Assembly: GCF_001411555.2 (NCBI RefSeq)
Contig: NC_049911.1
Location: forward strand, 7,820,209 to 7,884,208
Origin: Juglans regia
Lineage: Eukaryota > Streptophyta > Magnoliopsida > Fagales > Juglandaceae
DNA length: 64,000 nucleotides
Direction: 5' to 3'
Each line of letters begins with the position of its first letter. Position 1 is the stretch's first letter. Of this stretch, positions 12,269 through 23,841 are shown in pieces. A program made the translations under genes and the position numbers. The notes under the pieces are model-generated. The model saw nothing but the letters and a program-made list of their open reading frames with translations. It did no database searches and was not told the DNA's origin.

Positions 12269-13772
12269 ATAATTCATTTTATTTATCCTCTGAATGTAAT
12301 TCAAATCACAAGCAACTATATACATATTATATAAACAAAACTCTAGTAGGTGATCACTTTAATTTCTTAAGATGAAACAATAACTGAGTTTTCCAGATTG
12401 GCGAGACAATTTGTGACATCAAAGCAAAGCATATTATTCAGGTTCAAATTTTTAAGGTAAGGCCGTACTCCTTCTCGATCGACCAAATATGAGTTTGGCA
12501 GAAACAACATGAGTACACCAAAAAGAAAAAGAAATTACAAGATAAACAAAGACAACGACAATCACCACATAATTATTGTATTTATAAATACATGCAGATC
12601 CAAAAGAAGAAGAAAGAATCTGAAAGAAGAACGATACACCCTGCCTATAGGCATGTTTAAATGGGCATTCCAGGTCCTCCATTTACAGCTCTCAAACCCA
12701 TGAGAAACAGAAACTGATGGATAAAAGGAGTCCTCCATTTCAATGCAAATTACGTTACTTGACCCAGCAATAAATTCACAAACCAGTTCAACATTTTGAC
12801 ACCTATATCAAACCATTGAAGACAAACTTAACATGAATTGGAACAGTAATGATTATATCAACAGACTCTGCAACCCAGAGAAAGTGCCCATCACAAAGTA
12901 GGGATTTCATGCAAAAATCCTTCAAACTGTGGTGTGCAAATTAAAAATATCACCCAAAAATTATGAACATCTAATACCCACATCAACATGTAAACAAAAT
13001 GCAGCCCAACAAAATTTTTCTCGCAGAAAAGGACATGTTTTCAGATTCAAAAGAGGACGGGGAGGATGCGATCAAAGAAGCCTTATTAATTGGCTTAGGA
13101 AATGTCAAAAGAGGTCAATTTTTGAACTGGAAATCGCAGAAAACTGAGAAATACACAGAAAATTGGTGTTTACCCTACTAAGAGGAAATGTAGAACAGGA
13201 TAGCCGTGGGCGCCAAATTGGCGAAGGCATATTCATTGTCAATGGTGGTTTTCGGAGGAAGAGGACAACCGTGTAGCAACAGAAATGGTTGGGTTTTGAT
13301 TAGCTACAAGTAGAGAGAAAATGGAGAAGACGAATTTGGGGAAGAAAGGGAAATCGGAATTTCTGAGCATTGTACGGGTTAAAATGAAAGGGAGGGGGGG
13401 GGGGAATAGAGTTTTCGTGCATATCGGCGCCTGACTTTAAAAGCACATTTCCAGCGATTTTGATTTGCCGTAAATAAGCATAAATTGGCTAGATATGACT
13501 TCTACTGCAACAAAGTTAGCCACGATAACCATATTTTACGGCGATTTTTCCTATTTGATGGAAATAAGAAGCCGTTACAGTATCAATATTCTATTGCGAC
13601 AACATAAATGGCTGCAATAGATCTAAAAGTCACCGCAAAAGTAAATAGTACCATTCTCCCCAGAATTTCCCAACTTCATGAAAAAAAAAAGCGATGAAAT
13701 GAAAATCGCCGCAAATGAGGACTATTTGCAATGATTTTAAAATTGCTGGAAATGACCATTTTTCTTGAAGTG
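12269..13772 (-). mobile_element. CACTA (En/Spm-like) transposon, one terminus visible
   Basis: On the minus strand the end at 13,772 reads CACTTCAAGAAAAATGG, close to the CACTACAAGAAAA terminus typical of plant CACTA elements. Behind it (13,430-13,770) are degenerate subterminal motifs of the GCCGCAAAT / GCGATTTT type in both orientations, as expected for transposase binding sites. The opposite terminus was not found. 12,269-13,430 has no recognisable transposase; it could be element interior or flanking DNA. A run of about 12 G lies near 13,395. ORFs here (12,452-13,181) show no known domain. Confidence 0.55.
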
Positions 13773-13787
13773 TGCAAGTTCCATCCA

Positions 13788-14455
13788 TGTAACACCAAGG
13801 CCCAAGCAAGGCTCAGGCCATCGAAACCCAAGCCCAGCCCTTAGGAACCTTAGAATTTTCCCTTTCCTTTTTGCCTCTCCCCCCCCTGCACGCCACTCTC
13901 TCTAAATGTCTCCTTTGTGACTGCCACTGTCAACAGTAAGTTCCGTATGTCTTTCCTATGTTTTTATCACTCTTACGTTTTCTCTCAGTCGATCTCTCTC
14001 TCTCTCGCCGAAGACCCAAGCACAGTTGTCACATGATGACCTGCACCACCAAGTCGATTGGCCACCATTTCAACCCTCCAGTTCCTCCACCAAAGCCACA
14101 CCCAGCCTCATCGCACATCAAGCAAGAAATTTTCATTATGTTGATCTAATATATTTTGGAGATTGATATTGTTATGGAGAATTTGTGGAGTAATTAATTT
14201 ATCTTATTGGATTATTTCATTGATAACTTATAGAGGATTTTATATATGTTTGGTTGAAATAAATGAATTTATGTTTATAGAGTCTTTGGAAATTATATTT
14301 GTATAGTCAGGAGATAATTTTAGGTGACAACTAGTAACTCTCCGACCCATCCGAATACGGGACTTTACAAGCTATGTGGTTCAGTTTCAATCTAACCAAG
14401 TTGAAACTAATTAGTTAATTGTGAACATTGTAAAATGTACAAAAGGACACATATT
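13788..14455 (+). repeat. Short or truncated gypsy LTR remnant
   Basis: It begins TGTAACACCAAGG, continues into a pyrimidine-rich leader with (TC)n, and near 14,312 shows TTTTAGGTGACAACT, resembling the conserved motif of the other LTRs. GGGACTTTACA at 14,359-14,369 could be its end, but the 5-bp flanks (ATCCA, AGCTA) do not match, so it is probably a truncated copy. Confidence 0.4.
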
Positions 14456-15715
14456 ACATAGGGGTGAGCACCAACTAAATCGGAGTCGGATTTAGAGTCG
14501 GTATCCCCTAAATCTGACTCCAACTCTGACTTTGTTGGAGTTTGAATCTGACCTCTGACTCCAATTCTGACTTCTACAGGCTCCAATCCAACTCCACCTC
14601 TGACTTGTAGGAAAAGAGTCGAATTTTCAAAAATGAAGAAACAAATCCATAATCACAAGTATGAACTGATGGTACCTATTGGATAAAAAAATATTGATTC
14701 CAACGCCACCCATAAAACTTAAAAACGAGAATTGCGATTCGAGAGAGAGAGAAACAGAGTGCACATGGTTCTTACAAATTGGTTTTCCCGTCGATTTCAA
14801 GCTTCTTCTGGAACCCAATGGTTGGGTCAGTGATGTTGAACTGAAACAGCAGAAAAAAAAAATAATAATAACAAATAGGCAAGAGCAACATTTTGAAGAA
14901 ATAGGGAATGGCTGAGTTTCATAGATGTGAAAAATGTTGCGGCTTGCTCTTTCTCCATTGGGGCTATATTGGCGATTTAGGGTTTTGGGTAGGAGACGCT
15001 TCTATATTTACACAAAGGGACTCTTGGTTGTTTTTACGGTAGAATGGTAATATTTGTAAGTGAATCCGGTACCATACACATGGATGCAGTCAAATCAAAC
15101 TTTTAGTCGGTGTGCTTTTTAGATGATGAAACAAGAGAGGAAGCAAATTGTTAGCTTTGGACATTTTTGATGCAATAAATGACTTTTATATTAGGAAAAG
15201 GAATAGCTTTCAATGAAAAGTACTTGTGGGCGTGCACACTCATACAAATTCTACATTTTGTTTTATTTATGTTTTGTTTTTCATATTTGTTAAACATCTT
15301 TAAATATTTTTAAAAAATAAAAAAAATACACCAATATACTTAAAGTCAATTCCTTAGCCATTAAGCAAAAAATAATTAAAAAAATTTAAATACATGAGCG
15401 GTCAAAATGAGAAGACAAACTCATGGGGCATACTAGCATTTTCCTTCAATGAAATAGGGTGAAATAGCTATCCCTATTACTTAGTTTAGCGTGAAAGATA
15501 TGGTTATTCCTATTATTTATGGTTTTTATAATTTTTTTCATCACTCAATTTAGTTGTTAGTATTGATTAATAACAATTACTATTTAAATAAACTTGTAGT
15601 ATACTGTTTAAAATTTAAATAAAACTAATTATAGTAGTGTTATTATACATTGGTATTACATGTATTATAAGTATATAATGTTATTATAAATTTTTACAAT
15701 AATATAATCACTAAT
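14456..15715. other. Unassigned AT-rich DNA with degenerate GACTC repeats
   Basis: 14,459-14,610 starts TAGGGGTGAGCA and has a degenerate series of ACTC(C/T)GACT-like units. TAGGGGTG starts are common in small non-autonomous plant repeats, but no matching end was found. The remainder to 15,715 is AT-rich and shows no coding, LTR or terminal-repeat signal. Confidence 0.35.
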
Positions 15716-15728
15716 GGCTTTGATACCA
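15716..15728 (-). other. iMet-type primer-binding site of the pararetrovirus
   Basis: On the minus strand this reads TGGTATCAAAGCC, one mismatch from the plant initiator tRNA-Met complement. It lies about 350 bases downstream of a TATA box and beyond the RT region, the order expected in a circular caulimovirid genome. No LTR borders it. Confidence 0.6.
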
Positions 15729-16077
15729 AAGGCGTATATCCCAGGTAATAAAAAGGTAAATAGATAGTATTAATAGAAATGATAATAGGCGGTAAAACCG
15801 GCCATATGCATGATAACAGATAGAGCAGGCGGTATAACTGACCATATGCATGAAGAAGTAAATAATAAAGGAAAGAGATATGAAATAAACTTCTTCATTA
15901 AAAACATAATACTTACAAGGAGACTAATTCTCAAAGGGGTTGAAGGTTGAAGACGTAAGGAAAAGAAAATTGGGAGATTTACAAAGTGAGGAAGACGGAC
16001 TGGAACAGAGAGGTTTGAGCAAGAGAGGAAGGGATTTCAGATCAGGAATTTTGAATGCCCTTCTTCCCTCGTGAACC

Positions 16078-16092
16078 CCTTTATATAGACAC
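16078..16092 (-). promoter_or_regulatory. Putative pararetrovirus promoter (TATA box)
   Basis: On the minus strand GTCTATATAAAGGGG is followed by a pyrimidine-rich leader leading to the primer site at 15,728. It sits between the end of the RT region and the primer site, where caulimovirids keep their pregenomic-RNA promoter. Activity is unknown. Confidence 0.5.
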
Positions 16093-16379
16093 TAGAATGG
16101 TACAAAACAGTAAATCTAATAATACATGAACAGTACCAGTCAACACTAAGAACAAGAATAGTATCAGCCGATGCTAAAAACAAACACAGTACAAGACATG
16201 TAAACTTGTATGTACAAAAACATTTGTTGTTTTGCTGGACAATAATCTGACATGAATAATAATCTTCTGGAGAGATAATATTCCTGACAACTTCCGTTTG
16301 TCATGCTGACTAATCGAGAAAGTAATAATCTTTTGGAGTTACATATTCTGAGGATCATAATTTGCTAATTGGTGTAAAA

Positions 16380-17560
16380 GTTCATTGATAAATCTCATAT
16401 CCAAGGAATGTAATTTTATTTTAGGTGATGAAACTACTAATCAATTTTGTTTGATGATTTGAACGAAAGTATTTAAATGTTTCCAATGTTGTTCAATAGA
16501 TGAAGAAAATATTAATACATCATCTATATAGACTATCGCAAAATGAGTAAAAGGGGTAAATATCTCATTCATAATATTTTGAAATTCACTAGGAGCATTT
16601 TTTAATCCAAATGACATAACGTTTCATTCAAAATGTCCAAAAGGAACTGTAAATACTGTAGCATTATAAAGTCGAGATAATAATCTTTTTTATTAGGACT
16701 TGGGTATCTAATCCATTGTAATACTTTATTTAGAGATTTATAATTGATGACTAGGCGAGGAACTCCTCTTTCTAATTCTGCTTGTTTTTTAACATAAAAG
16801 GCAGCACAACTTCATGTTGATTTACTTTTTCTTATTAATCATTTTGATATTAAATCATTAATTTCTTTTTTACAGTATTCTAATAATTCATTATTCATTT
16901 GGATAGGTCTAACCTTGGTAGGAATATTTTTTTCAGAAAAATACCTTTCATAGGGTAATTCGACTATATGTTGTTTTCTGTTCCAGAAAGCATTAGGTAG
17001 GTTAGAGCATACTTCATTTCCAATTATAGTTTTAAAATTTTAAATTTTTTGGGTTAATAACGGGTCCTTTAATTGTTCTTGAATTCTTTTATATTTTAAT
17101 TCTTATTTTAAAAAATGTATCTGATTTTCTTTTGTTCGAATTCTATTTTTTGTTAAAAAATTAATTCCTTAGATTAATGAGACTTCTTTTAAAGAGTTAA
17201 TTTCTTTTGAGACTGGAGGAAAAAAGAATTTAAATTGAATTTCTTGTCCAAGTATTTTAGTAAAAATTCTTTCTTCTGTTACAGAGAAAGGATAAAGTAG
17301 AGCAAGAAAAAGATTTCCTAATATTACTTTAGTATTAATATTTTTTACTAAAATAAATGTTGTTTTAAAACAAATTTCATTATTCCAGATATGTGCATTG
17401 GATAATTTGTAATTTATATTTAATTTTGTTTCATTGGCTTGGGATAATATTTCTTTTGTCTTTTCAAAATATTTAGAAGGTATTAATCCATCTTGTATAC
17501 AATTTAAATCTGCTCCTGTATCTTGATTAATTGAAATTGTTACTTCAGCATACCATTTTT
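16380..17560 (-). pseudogene. Pararetroviral protease and reverse-transcriptase region, broken
   Basis: The protease site DTGAD is at about 17,511-17,525 and is followed by a retropepsin-like stretch. The RT region follows, with conserved blocks around 16,780-16,930 and the catalytic YIDD box at 16,520-16,531. Several in-frame stops and shifts (for example between 16,660 and 16,740 and around 17,040-17,180) break it. The RNase H part is not clearly seen before 16,380; the short ORF 16,164-16,358 shows no motif. No integrase follows, which separates it from gypsy elements. Confidence 0.7.
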
Positions 17561-18236
17561 AAAAATTTATCTTTTCAAGGATATTAATAAAACTATTTGT
17601 TTCATCCTTTATAACTAAAGTTGAACATTCTCCTTATTCTTTATTATGTTCTTTATCATGAAAATTATTTCCGTTCTTCTCTATTTTTAATAATATAATT
17701 TCTTGTAATAATTGTTCATTTGAGGCTTCTAATTTAAGATTTGATGTTTTTAAATTTCTAATCTCCTGTTTTATCTCATTGATTTCTTGTTGTATATCTT
17801 GCATCATAATTTTCTGTTTGTCAGTTTTAAATCTTCCTAATATTTCTGAAAAATTATAAGGTATTGAGGATGTCGTTAATGAAGTATTTTGATTATTAAA
17901 AGTATCATTTAACTTTTCTAAGTAATTTTTTCTTTCATGAGGGTTACTAATTTTGTTTATTAATTCTAATATAATGTCTTCTTGTTTTGAAAGTACATTA
18001 ATAGTCTTGTTACAGATACAATTATCCTTATTTAGACAATTACAAATCTAAACTTCATCCTCTTCGGATTCATTATCAGAAGATTGTTCTGAAAAACTTG
18101 ATTATTTTAATTGATAGATTTCTTCTTCTTCTGAAGAACTATCTTCCTCTTCGTTTGAATGTATTATAAGAATATCTAATAATTTGTCTTTTAATGCTTC
18201 GGATATATCTAATTCATTAATCTGTTGTTTGACTTT

Positions 18237-18279
18237 ACAATTTAATTTATAATGTTCAACTTTTCCGCATTTATAACAA
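18237..18279 (-). other. CCHC zinc knuckle of the pararetroviral coat protein
   Basis: The minus strand encodes CYKCGKVEHYKLNC, a CX2CX4HX4C knuckle that binds RNA in retroelement capsid proteins. An acidic, serine-rich stretch (18,050-18,200) follows, as in caulimovirid coat proteins. Confidence 0.8.
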
Positions 18280-18399
18280 ACAATCTATTTTTTCTATTTA
18301 TTAGTCTTTTTAGGACTTTTTAGTGGCTTATTATATGTTTGTTTATCTTTTATCCTTTTATAGGGTTTTTTGTATTTTCATTTTTTATTAGAATAATTC

Positions 18400-19508
18400 T
18401 TATAAACTCTTTTTCCTTTTTTATGTTTACTTGAAGTAGCTAATAATGGAGTATAGCCAAATTGTTCACAAACGATACCTAATTATTTCCTAGCAAATTT
18501 CTTTTCTTTCTCCATTTGCTTTTTTAATCTTAAATCGTTGCACATAGTTAATCCAATCCTATTAATTTTACTTATTATATCACTATATGTGAGATTATGA
18601 AAATCAATAGTACCATCTGATCTTAATAATGATTCTCGTACCTTTTGGGCGAAGTAATATGGAAGTCCGGCTATGAACTTTTCCTTCCAGTATGGTTGTT
18701 GGCAATCATTTCTGACATAACTTTAGTTAGAAATACATCTTTATACCAACGAAAATCAGATAATTGGGGGCATTTTAAATTAATCAATAAATCACTAGTT
18801 CTTTCTTTGAATTGAACCGGATCACCAACAAAGTGTTTAGTTAATGCATATATTAATGTGTTTACAGCATCTTCTATAGGTAAATCATTTTCGGTTTTAA
18901 TCACTTGCATGTTTTCATCATATTTATAAGCAGTTAATATTTGTGACCTTTGTTCATATGAAAGATAATGATCCCACCAGCCCTTTAATTGGCCAGTAAA
19001 CCCTACGACAATAATGTGTGCTACTTGATGATCAGTTTTTCTATTACTTTTATAGACGTTGGCAACCATAATCATGTCTTGGAAATGATTTAATATTTCA
19101 TACTCAGATAATTCATCTATATTCTATTCATATAATACATTTGGTGCGAAAGTATATCTTACTATATGTTCTATTTCCTTGAATTGTATATCCAGTGGAG
19201 TAGGCCTAGGATACCAATTTTGAGTAATGGAAACATGATGTTTAGAATCTCTAGCTGAAAAGCTATTAACATGATCTCCTCTAATCATATTTATTTGTAA
19301 ATCTAGATTTTTAAATTGGTTTTCAATATTATTAATTTCAGAGTCAGATAATACAGGTGAGTCTGTCTTACTTAATACATTAATATGGGGTTGTTTTGAA
19401 ATAGATGCATCATTACTAATAGTTAATTTTTCTAATTTTTTAGAGATTTGTTCTAATAAATCATTTTTGTTTTTAGAAAAAATAGTTTTTAAATGAGATG
19501 GAATCTCG
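18400..19508 (-). pseudogene. Pararetroviral coat-protein (Gag-like) region
   Basis: Two open stretches remain: 19,124-19,508 (N-terminal, charged and low in motifs) and 18,671-19,075. The second has a Gag/coat-type helical core with GQLKGWWDHY and FRWYKDVFLTKV motifs characteristic of plant endogenous caulimovirid polyproteins. An in-frame stop at about 19,121-19,123 separates the two, and a frame disruption follows at 18,671. The coding trace continues towards the knuckle at 18,237-18,279. It would have formed the particle core; it is non-functional here. Confidence 0.7.
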
Positions 19509-20959
19509 TGTAACACCCTGTATTTTAGTATATTTTTACAGAAGGATTATTTTTATTTATTCAAAAAATTTATTCTCTTGTTTTAAAATTGGTTGGATTT
19601 TTAGTGAATTTATTTTTATGATTTTAATTTTGTGAAAATTATTTTGAAGTGCTTTCTTATTATTTATTGTTATGCATTTAAATTCTTTTCATATTTAATT
19701 AACTTATTGTTGGGTTTAATTATTTATTTTCATTTTAATCATTACGTTTGAATTATTTTATTTTACTTTTGATTTTAAAATCGTTTCCGTTGGATCATTT
19801 TTGTGACCCAAGATGTGAGGATTTGACCTCATTTCTTTCCCTCACTTTTTCTTTTCCTCTTTCTCTTTTCTTCCTTTTTCTTTTCTCTTCTTTTTCTTTT
19901 CTCTTTCTACCCCTCTGCTTCCCGCACGACGTCTCTCCCTCTCTCTCCCTGTGCATCGGCCCTCTCCCCCAGCTCGCCGCCATGAGCTGGCGGTGATCGA
20001 CACCGCCCAGCCATTAACTTCCCCACCGGCCAGTGACACTACCCCTCCAATCTCAGCTCCTCCATCGCCGCCGTTAGCCACCACGAGTCTCTCCAAGCCA
20101 CGGCCAGCATTTGCTCTAGCGCCGCCGTCGCGCCACCACCGGCCACTATTTCTTCACCACTTCATTCTCGACCTCCTGGCAACCCAATGGGCCCAACCCC
20201 AGCTCCGATCCGTCACCGGTGAAGCACTTTCAACCCCATTTCCGATTTGGGTATTTTTGGTCTTCAATCACCCATTGCGCCGCCACCCACGGCCAACCAC
20301 CACTAGCTTCACCGACATCCCTAAGCCCTACCCTATCAATCTCGGGTCTTCGTTTGCACCCGTTCAAAAGTAGGTCTTTGAGACCCACTGCCACAGTGCA
20401 TTTGGCACTGTTCCGTAGCTGCATTGTCACTTCTTGCACATCCGTGATCTTCCGGAAATTGCTATATAGCGCTGTAAGTATTTTCCAAAAAACTCTTGTG
20501 ATTTAAATGTATTTTTGCACTAACTCATTACACTGTGTTGAATTATTGATTGGTTTTGCCGGACTGAGTCCGAGGAGTACGGGGGTCGGATGGATTGGAG
20601 AATGAAGTTGTTTGTGTGATTGGATTGTGTTGACATTGTTGGTTGTTGGTTATTGTTGTCGTGTTGTGTTCATTTCATTTGCACGCATGTTCATGTTTGT
20701 AACTGAAAAACTGGGTTTTCACATGATTGCATGCATGTTCAAGTGTTTATTTGAAAATTGGGTTTTCATGTGAAAAATAATTTTGAGTATGTTTGAAATG
20801 TCCGGATTGATTGGTTTGAGAAAAAGGAAAAGAGACTGTAGGGATGGTGGTAAGCAGGGACGGTGGTAGAGTCCCTCCTGTGATTCTCGCCTACGGTGCA
20901 CGCAGTAGGGATGGTGGTTGTGTCTCGCCTGTGATTCCCGCCTACAGTGCATGCGGTAG
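19509..20959 (+). repeat. Truncated gypsy LTR, same family as 1,686-3,867
   Basis: It starts TGTAACACCCTGTATTTTAG inside the pararetrovirus and follows the 1,686 LTR through the pyrimidine stretch (19,830-19,910), leader and CCGGACTGAGTCCGAGGAG (20,559). It ends in two tandem units of about 60 bp (GTAGGGATGGTGGT...CCTACAGTGC, 20,836-20,955) and is cut by the array LTR at 20,960. The missing 3' part is not found beyond the right end of the array. Confidence 0.8.
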
Positions 20960-21025
20960 TGTAACGACCCGACCCTATATTTTTTTAGGGATAAAATTTG
21001 AATAATTTTATTAAGGCTCTATTAA

Positions 21026-21062
<37 letters not shown>

Positions 21063-21256
21063 TTTCCTCCAAGCACGTGTGTGTTAGAGTCCACACATTA
21101 TTCCTATTCTTATTTCCTCTTCTTAGTCAAACTCCTTCTACCGGATTTTTTTTCTTTTCTCTTCTTTGAATTTCAAACGCAAAATCTATCCACTCACCTC
21201 ACATGCACATACTCATGCACGTCTCTTTTTTTTTCTAGGGTTTTCTTCTAGGTTCT

Positions 21257-21268
21257 GATATATATATT
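21257..21268 (+). promoter_or_regulatory. TATA-like element in LTR1
   Basis: GATATATATATT lies about 300 bp into the LTR, just before the leader. The same element recurs in LTR2 (25,631), LTR3 (30,140), LTR4 (34,586) and LTR5 (39,062). Position suggests the LTR promoter, but the transcription start is unknown. Confidence 0.45.
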
Positions 21269-22504
21269 CATACGCATGGCAAGCCGCAAGTTCTCCACCG
21301 TAAATCCTCCTCTCACGCATCAAACGTACGCATGCACGGCTCCATTCTTTTCCTTCGCTTGCACGACACTGTATTTATTTATACACTCACGCACACAGAG
21401 CACCTTTCACAGACCTTCTCCCCACAATTCTTCCACACACTGGCCAGTTGCACCCAAGACCTTCTCCGTGTCGATCACCGTAAACCATAGAAATAACCTC
21501 ACTTGCCGAGTTGGTCTGTGTCGATTTCTTCACACACAGCAAACTCACGTTATCCTCGCGCACACCCAGACATTAAGCCCTCGTCGCTGCCCTCCACCAT
21601 CGTCGCGCAGCCAAGCCTTCACTTGCGCCACTGCACACGCACGGCAACCACTTACGACGCCTCTGTTTTAGCCCTCAAAAACAGAGCACTGAACTCTCCG
21701 ACCGTGAGCCACAGCCCAGCCACCCTCAAACCACAGAACACGCCGACGCCACCACTGACCACCATAGAATACATCGGACCACCCTCAGCCGCCAAAGCAC
21801 GCCGTAGCAGCCCCGGCCGCACCACTGTTTTTGCACGTCCGAAACAGAGCATGCAGTCGCCTTCTCCACGGTAGCCACCTCTAGAGGAGCCGAACCCCCC
21901 TCTCCGACGGCACAGAAACCGCCGACCTGCAACCCAGTGGCACCCACTCCGTCCCGGTAAGCCACGACCGTCGTCGTTCACCTCTTTCTCTCGGTTGTTT
22001 TTCGGTTTGGCAGAACTCTTTTTCTCTCATCCCGTAAACTCTCTCTCACTTTTCGTCTCTCTCTCTCTCCCTCACAGCTTTGCCGCCTCACTCGCCACCC
22101 TCTCCTCAGCCTCCGCTTCGTCGCGTGTTTCCTCTCTTGGTAAGGATGTCGCACGGCTTAGTTTTCCCCTCAAGATACTTGTCTTCAAGTTGAAGTCTTA
22201 AGTTTCTGTCGGTTTCAATTACTGAAGGGTAGTTTCTTTTATTTTTAAATTACATTTTTGTCCCTTAGTTATACCTCAAGCAGCATACGTATTGAACTAA
22301 TAGTTTATATTGAGCTTTAATTTTAGTTTTACGTGGACTCTTATTTACGGGCCGGGTTTTAAATCTTTTGTTATAAAGATTATCAGTTTAGATTAATTAG
22401 GATTTTAGGTTTAGAAAATATAGGATATTTTTTATAGTTTAGATTTCCAATAAAATCTCTTGTTTAATTAGAAATTTATGTAAATTACGTGTTTATTTTT
22501 ATAG

Positions 22505-22546
22505 GCGACCGATTTCGTACCGAAAATAGTGGTTTAGCGTTGCAAG
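22505..22546 (+). other. Candidate 42-nt leader exon inside the LTR
   Basis: TTTTTATAG precedes a 42-nt segment (starting GCGACCG, ending TTGCAAG) followed by GTAAGTAG, giving good splice-acceptor and splice-donor contexts. The same block is present in all five array LTRs and, diverged, at 10,705-10,765 (minus), 1-56 (minus) and near 14,312. A further acceptor-like CCCCCCCAG precedes GTGATGACATTTATG at 23,291. Confidence 0.4.
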
Positions 22547-23613
22547 GTAAGTAGCATGATCATATCCTTACGCTTATGTACAGTGAGCTGTTTGTCTTTT
22601 TATAAAAGATATTATGCATGTATGCCCTTTATTGGAAGCCCCTTTTTACGTACCCAAAACATGATGAAATTATTTATAAAATGCATGATTTTATGTGAAA
22701 GATTATTCATAAAATTATTTAGGAAATGCATGATTTTATGAGAGAGTTATTTCATAAAATATTTATGAAAAATCATGATTTTATACGATGAAACATGTAT
22801 CACGACGTTTATGAAAGAATGCGATTTTGTTTAAAATCTATGATGCGATATGACAAGTATGTATGTGATTTCTTTTGAAATCTATGAAATGACAAGTATG
22901 CAAGTATGATTTGATAAAATATGTAACGGCCTATGTTATGATATGAAAACGGTACCTATGTTATGGGCATATTGCATTGCCAGGTCGTGCATGCTGGTAG
23001 TGCACCCAGTATTGTCTTCCTTATGTATGGATTCCACAACCCGCGGCCACGGGCGGAATCGGAATCTTTTTAGATTCGCTAACCCTAACTCACGGGGGTC
23101 AACAGTGGGTAACGGCCTATGATAAGTGAAAGATAAGTTAATGTTCATGCTCATGTTATTTATGCATGTATTTTTGAATACGCACGCTTTCCAAGACACC
23201 TTATGTTTATTTATGTTTACTGTATGATGTGTTGCTTATTGAGTATTCGACTCATTTTAGTTTGTTTTTCATGTTTTTAAACCCCCCCAGGTGATGACAT
23301 TTATGAAGATGAGACTGCAGGACAGGACTTGACTCCGGGAGACAAGGCTGAGACCTAGACAGATTTTGCTATGATTATTTCTATGGTTTAAATGAATTAT
23401 TTTGATAAGCACATAAGACTTCTGTATTTTTTAATAAATGCTTCCGCAGACTTTATTTTAAATTTTCAGTATTTATTGAAGTTTGTTATTTTATGGAATT
23501 CTTTCGTATCTGGCGCGTTGTTAAAAAGGAAAAACTTTTTATATTTAAGTTTAGTAGTAGCACACTGGCTCCTCGAAAATTCTAAAATGTCTTTTCGGGA
23601 ACGGGGTGTTACA

Positions 23614-23628
23614 ATTGGTATCAGAGCC
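23614..23628 (+). other. Primer-binding site, unit 1
   Basis: ATTGGTATCAGAGCC directly follows the end of LTR1 and exactly contains the iMet complement TGGTATCAGAGCC. The same site follows LTR2 (28,109), LTR3 (32,575) and LTR4 (37,020). After LTR5 it is absent, since AATCCACTGG follows instead. Confidence 0.88.
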
Positions 23629-23841
23629 AGGTTGAAAGATTCTGTAGACTTTTCAAAATAGAGAGAGAAAAACTTTTGCAAAGAAATTTTTTTTAAAAAA
23701 AAAAAAAAATGTTTGGAAAATAGAGAATGAAGGAAATAAATGTCTAGGCCAAGGTCTCCCAAGGCAAGTTCTGCTCTGCAGTAAGTATGTTATAAATTTT
23801 CTTTTAGTAGTTGAATGCATCTTGATTGACATTGTTAAAAC

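Larger units (their letters stand above)
15716..19508 (-). mobile_element. Endogenous caulimovirid-like pararetrovirus, truncated and broken
   Basis: In minus-strand order it holds a coat-protein-like region, a CCHC knuckle, an acidic/serine-rich spacer, an aspartic protease, a reverse transcriptase, a short intergenic region with a TATA box, and an iMet primer site. There are no LTRs and no integrase. Stop codons and frame changes interrupt the coding region throughout, so it is a genomic fossil. Its upstream part (movement-protein region expected) is missing because a gypsy LTR begins at 19,509. Sequence style suggests the Florendovirus-like plant lineages, but this is from memory of family features. 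Confidence 0.75.
20960..23613 (+). repeat. Array LTR1 (2,654 bp)
   Basis: It starts TGTAACGACCCGACCC, has an (ATT)n run at 21,029-21,063 and ends GGGTGTTACA. It is the only copy lacking a block near 22,660 that starts AATTATGAAAAAGTCATG in LTRs 2-5, so its degenerate GAAAGATTATTCATAAAATT repeats are fewer. It shares its first 80 bp with LTR2 but shares internal variants (GGAGCCGAACCCCCCT near 21,885; GATACTTGTC near 22,175) with LTR5. Confidence 0.92.

Noticed and set aside
15716..19508. Gypsy or copia retrotransposon instead of a pararetrovirus
   Set aside because: No LTRs or integrase were found, and the coat-protein and promoter/primer order fit caulimovirids better.
23614..23628. tRNA-Met-like sequences after each LTR
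   Set aside because: Only the 12-15 nt complementary to the tRNA end is present; they are primer sites, not tRNA genes.
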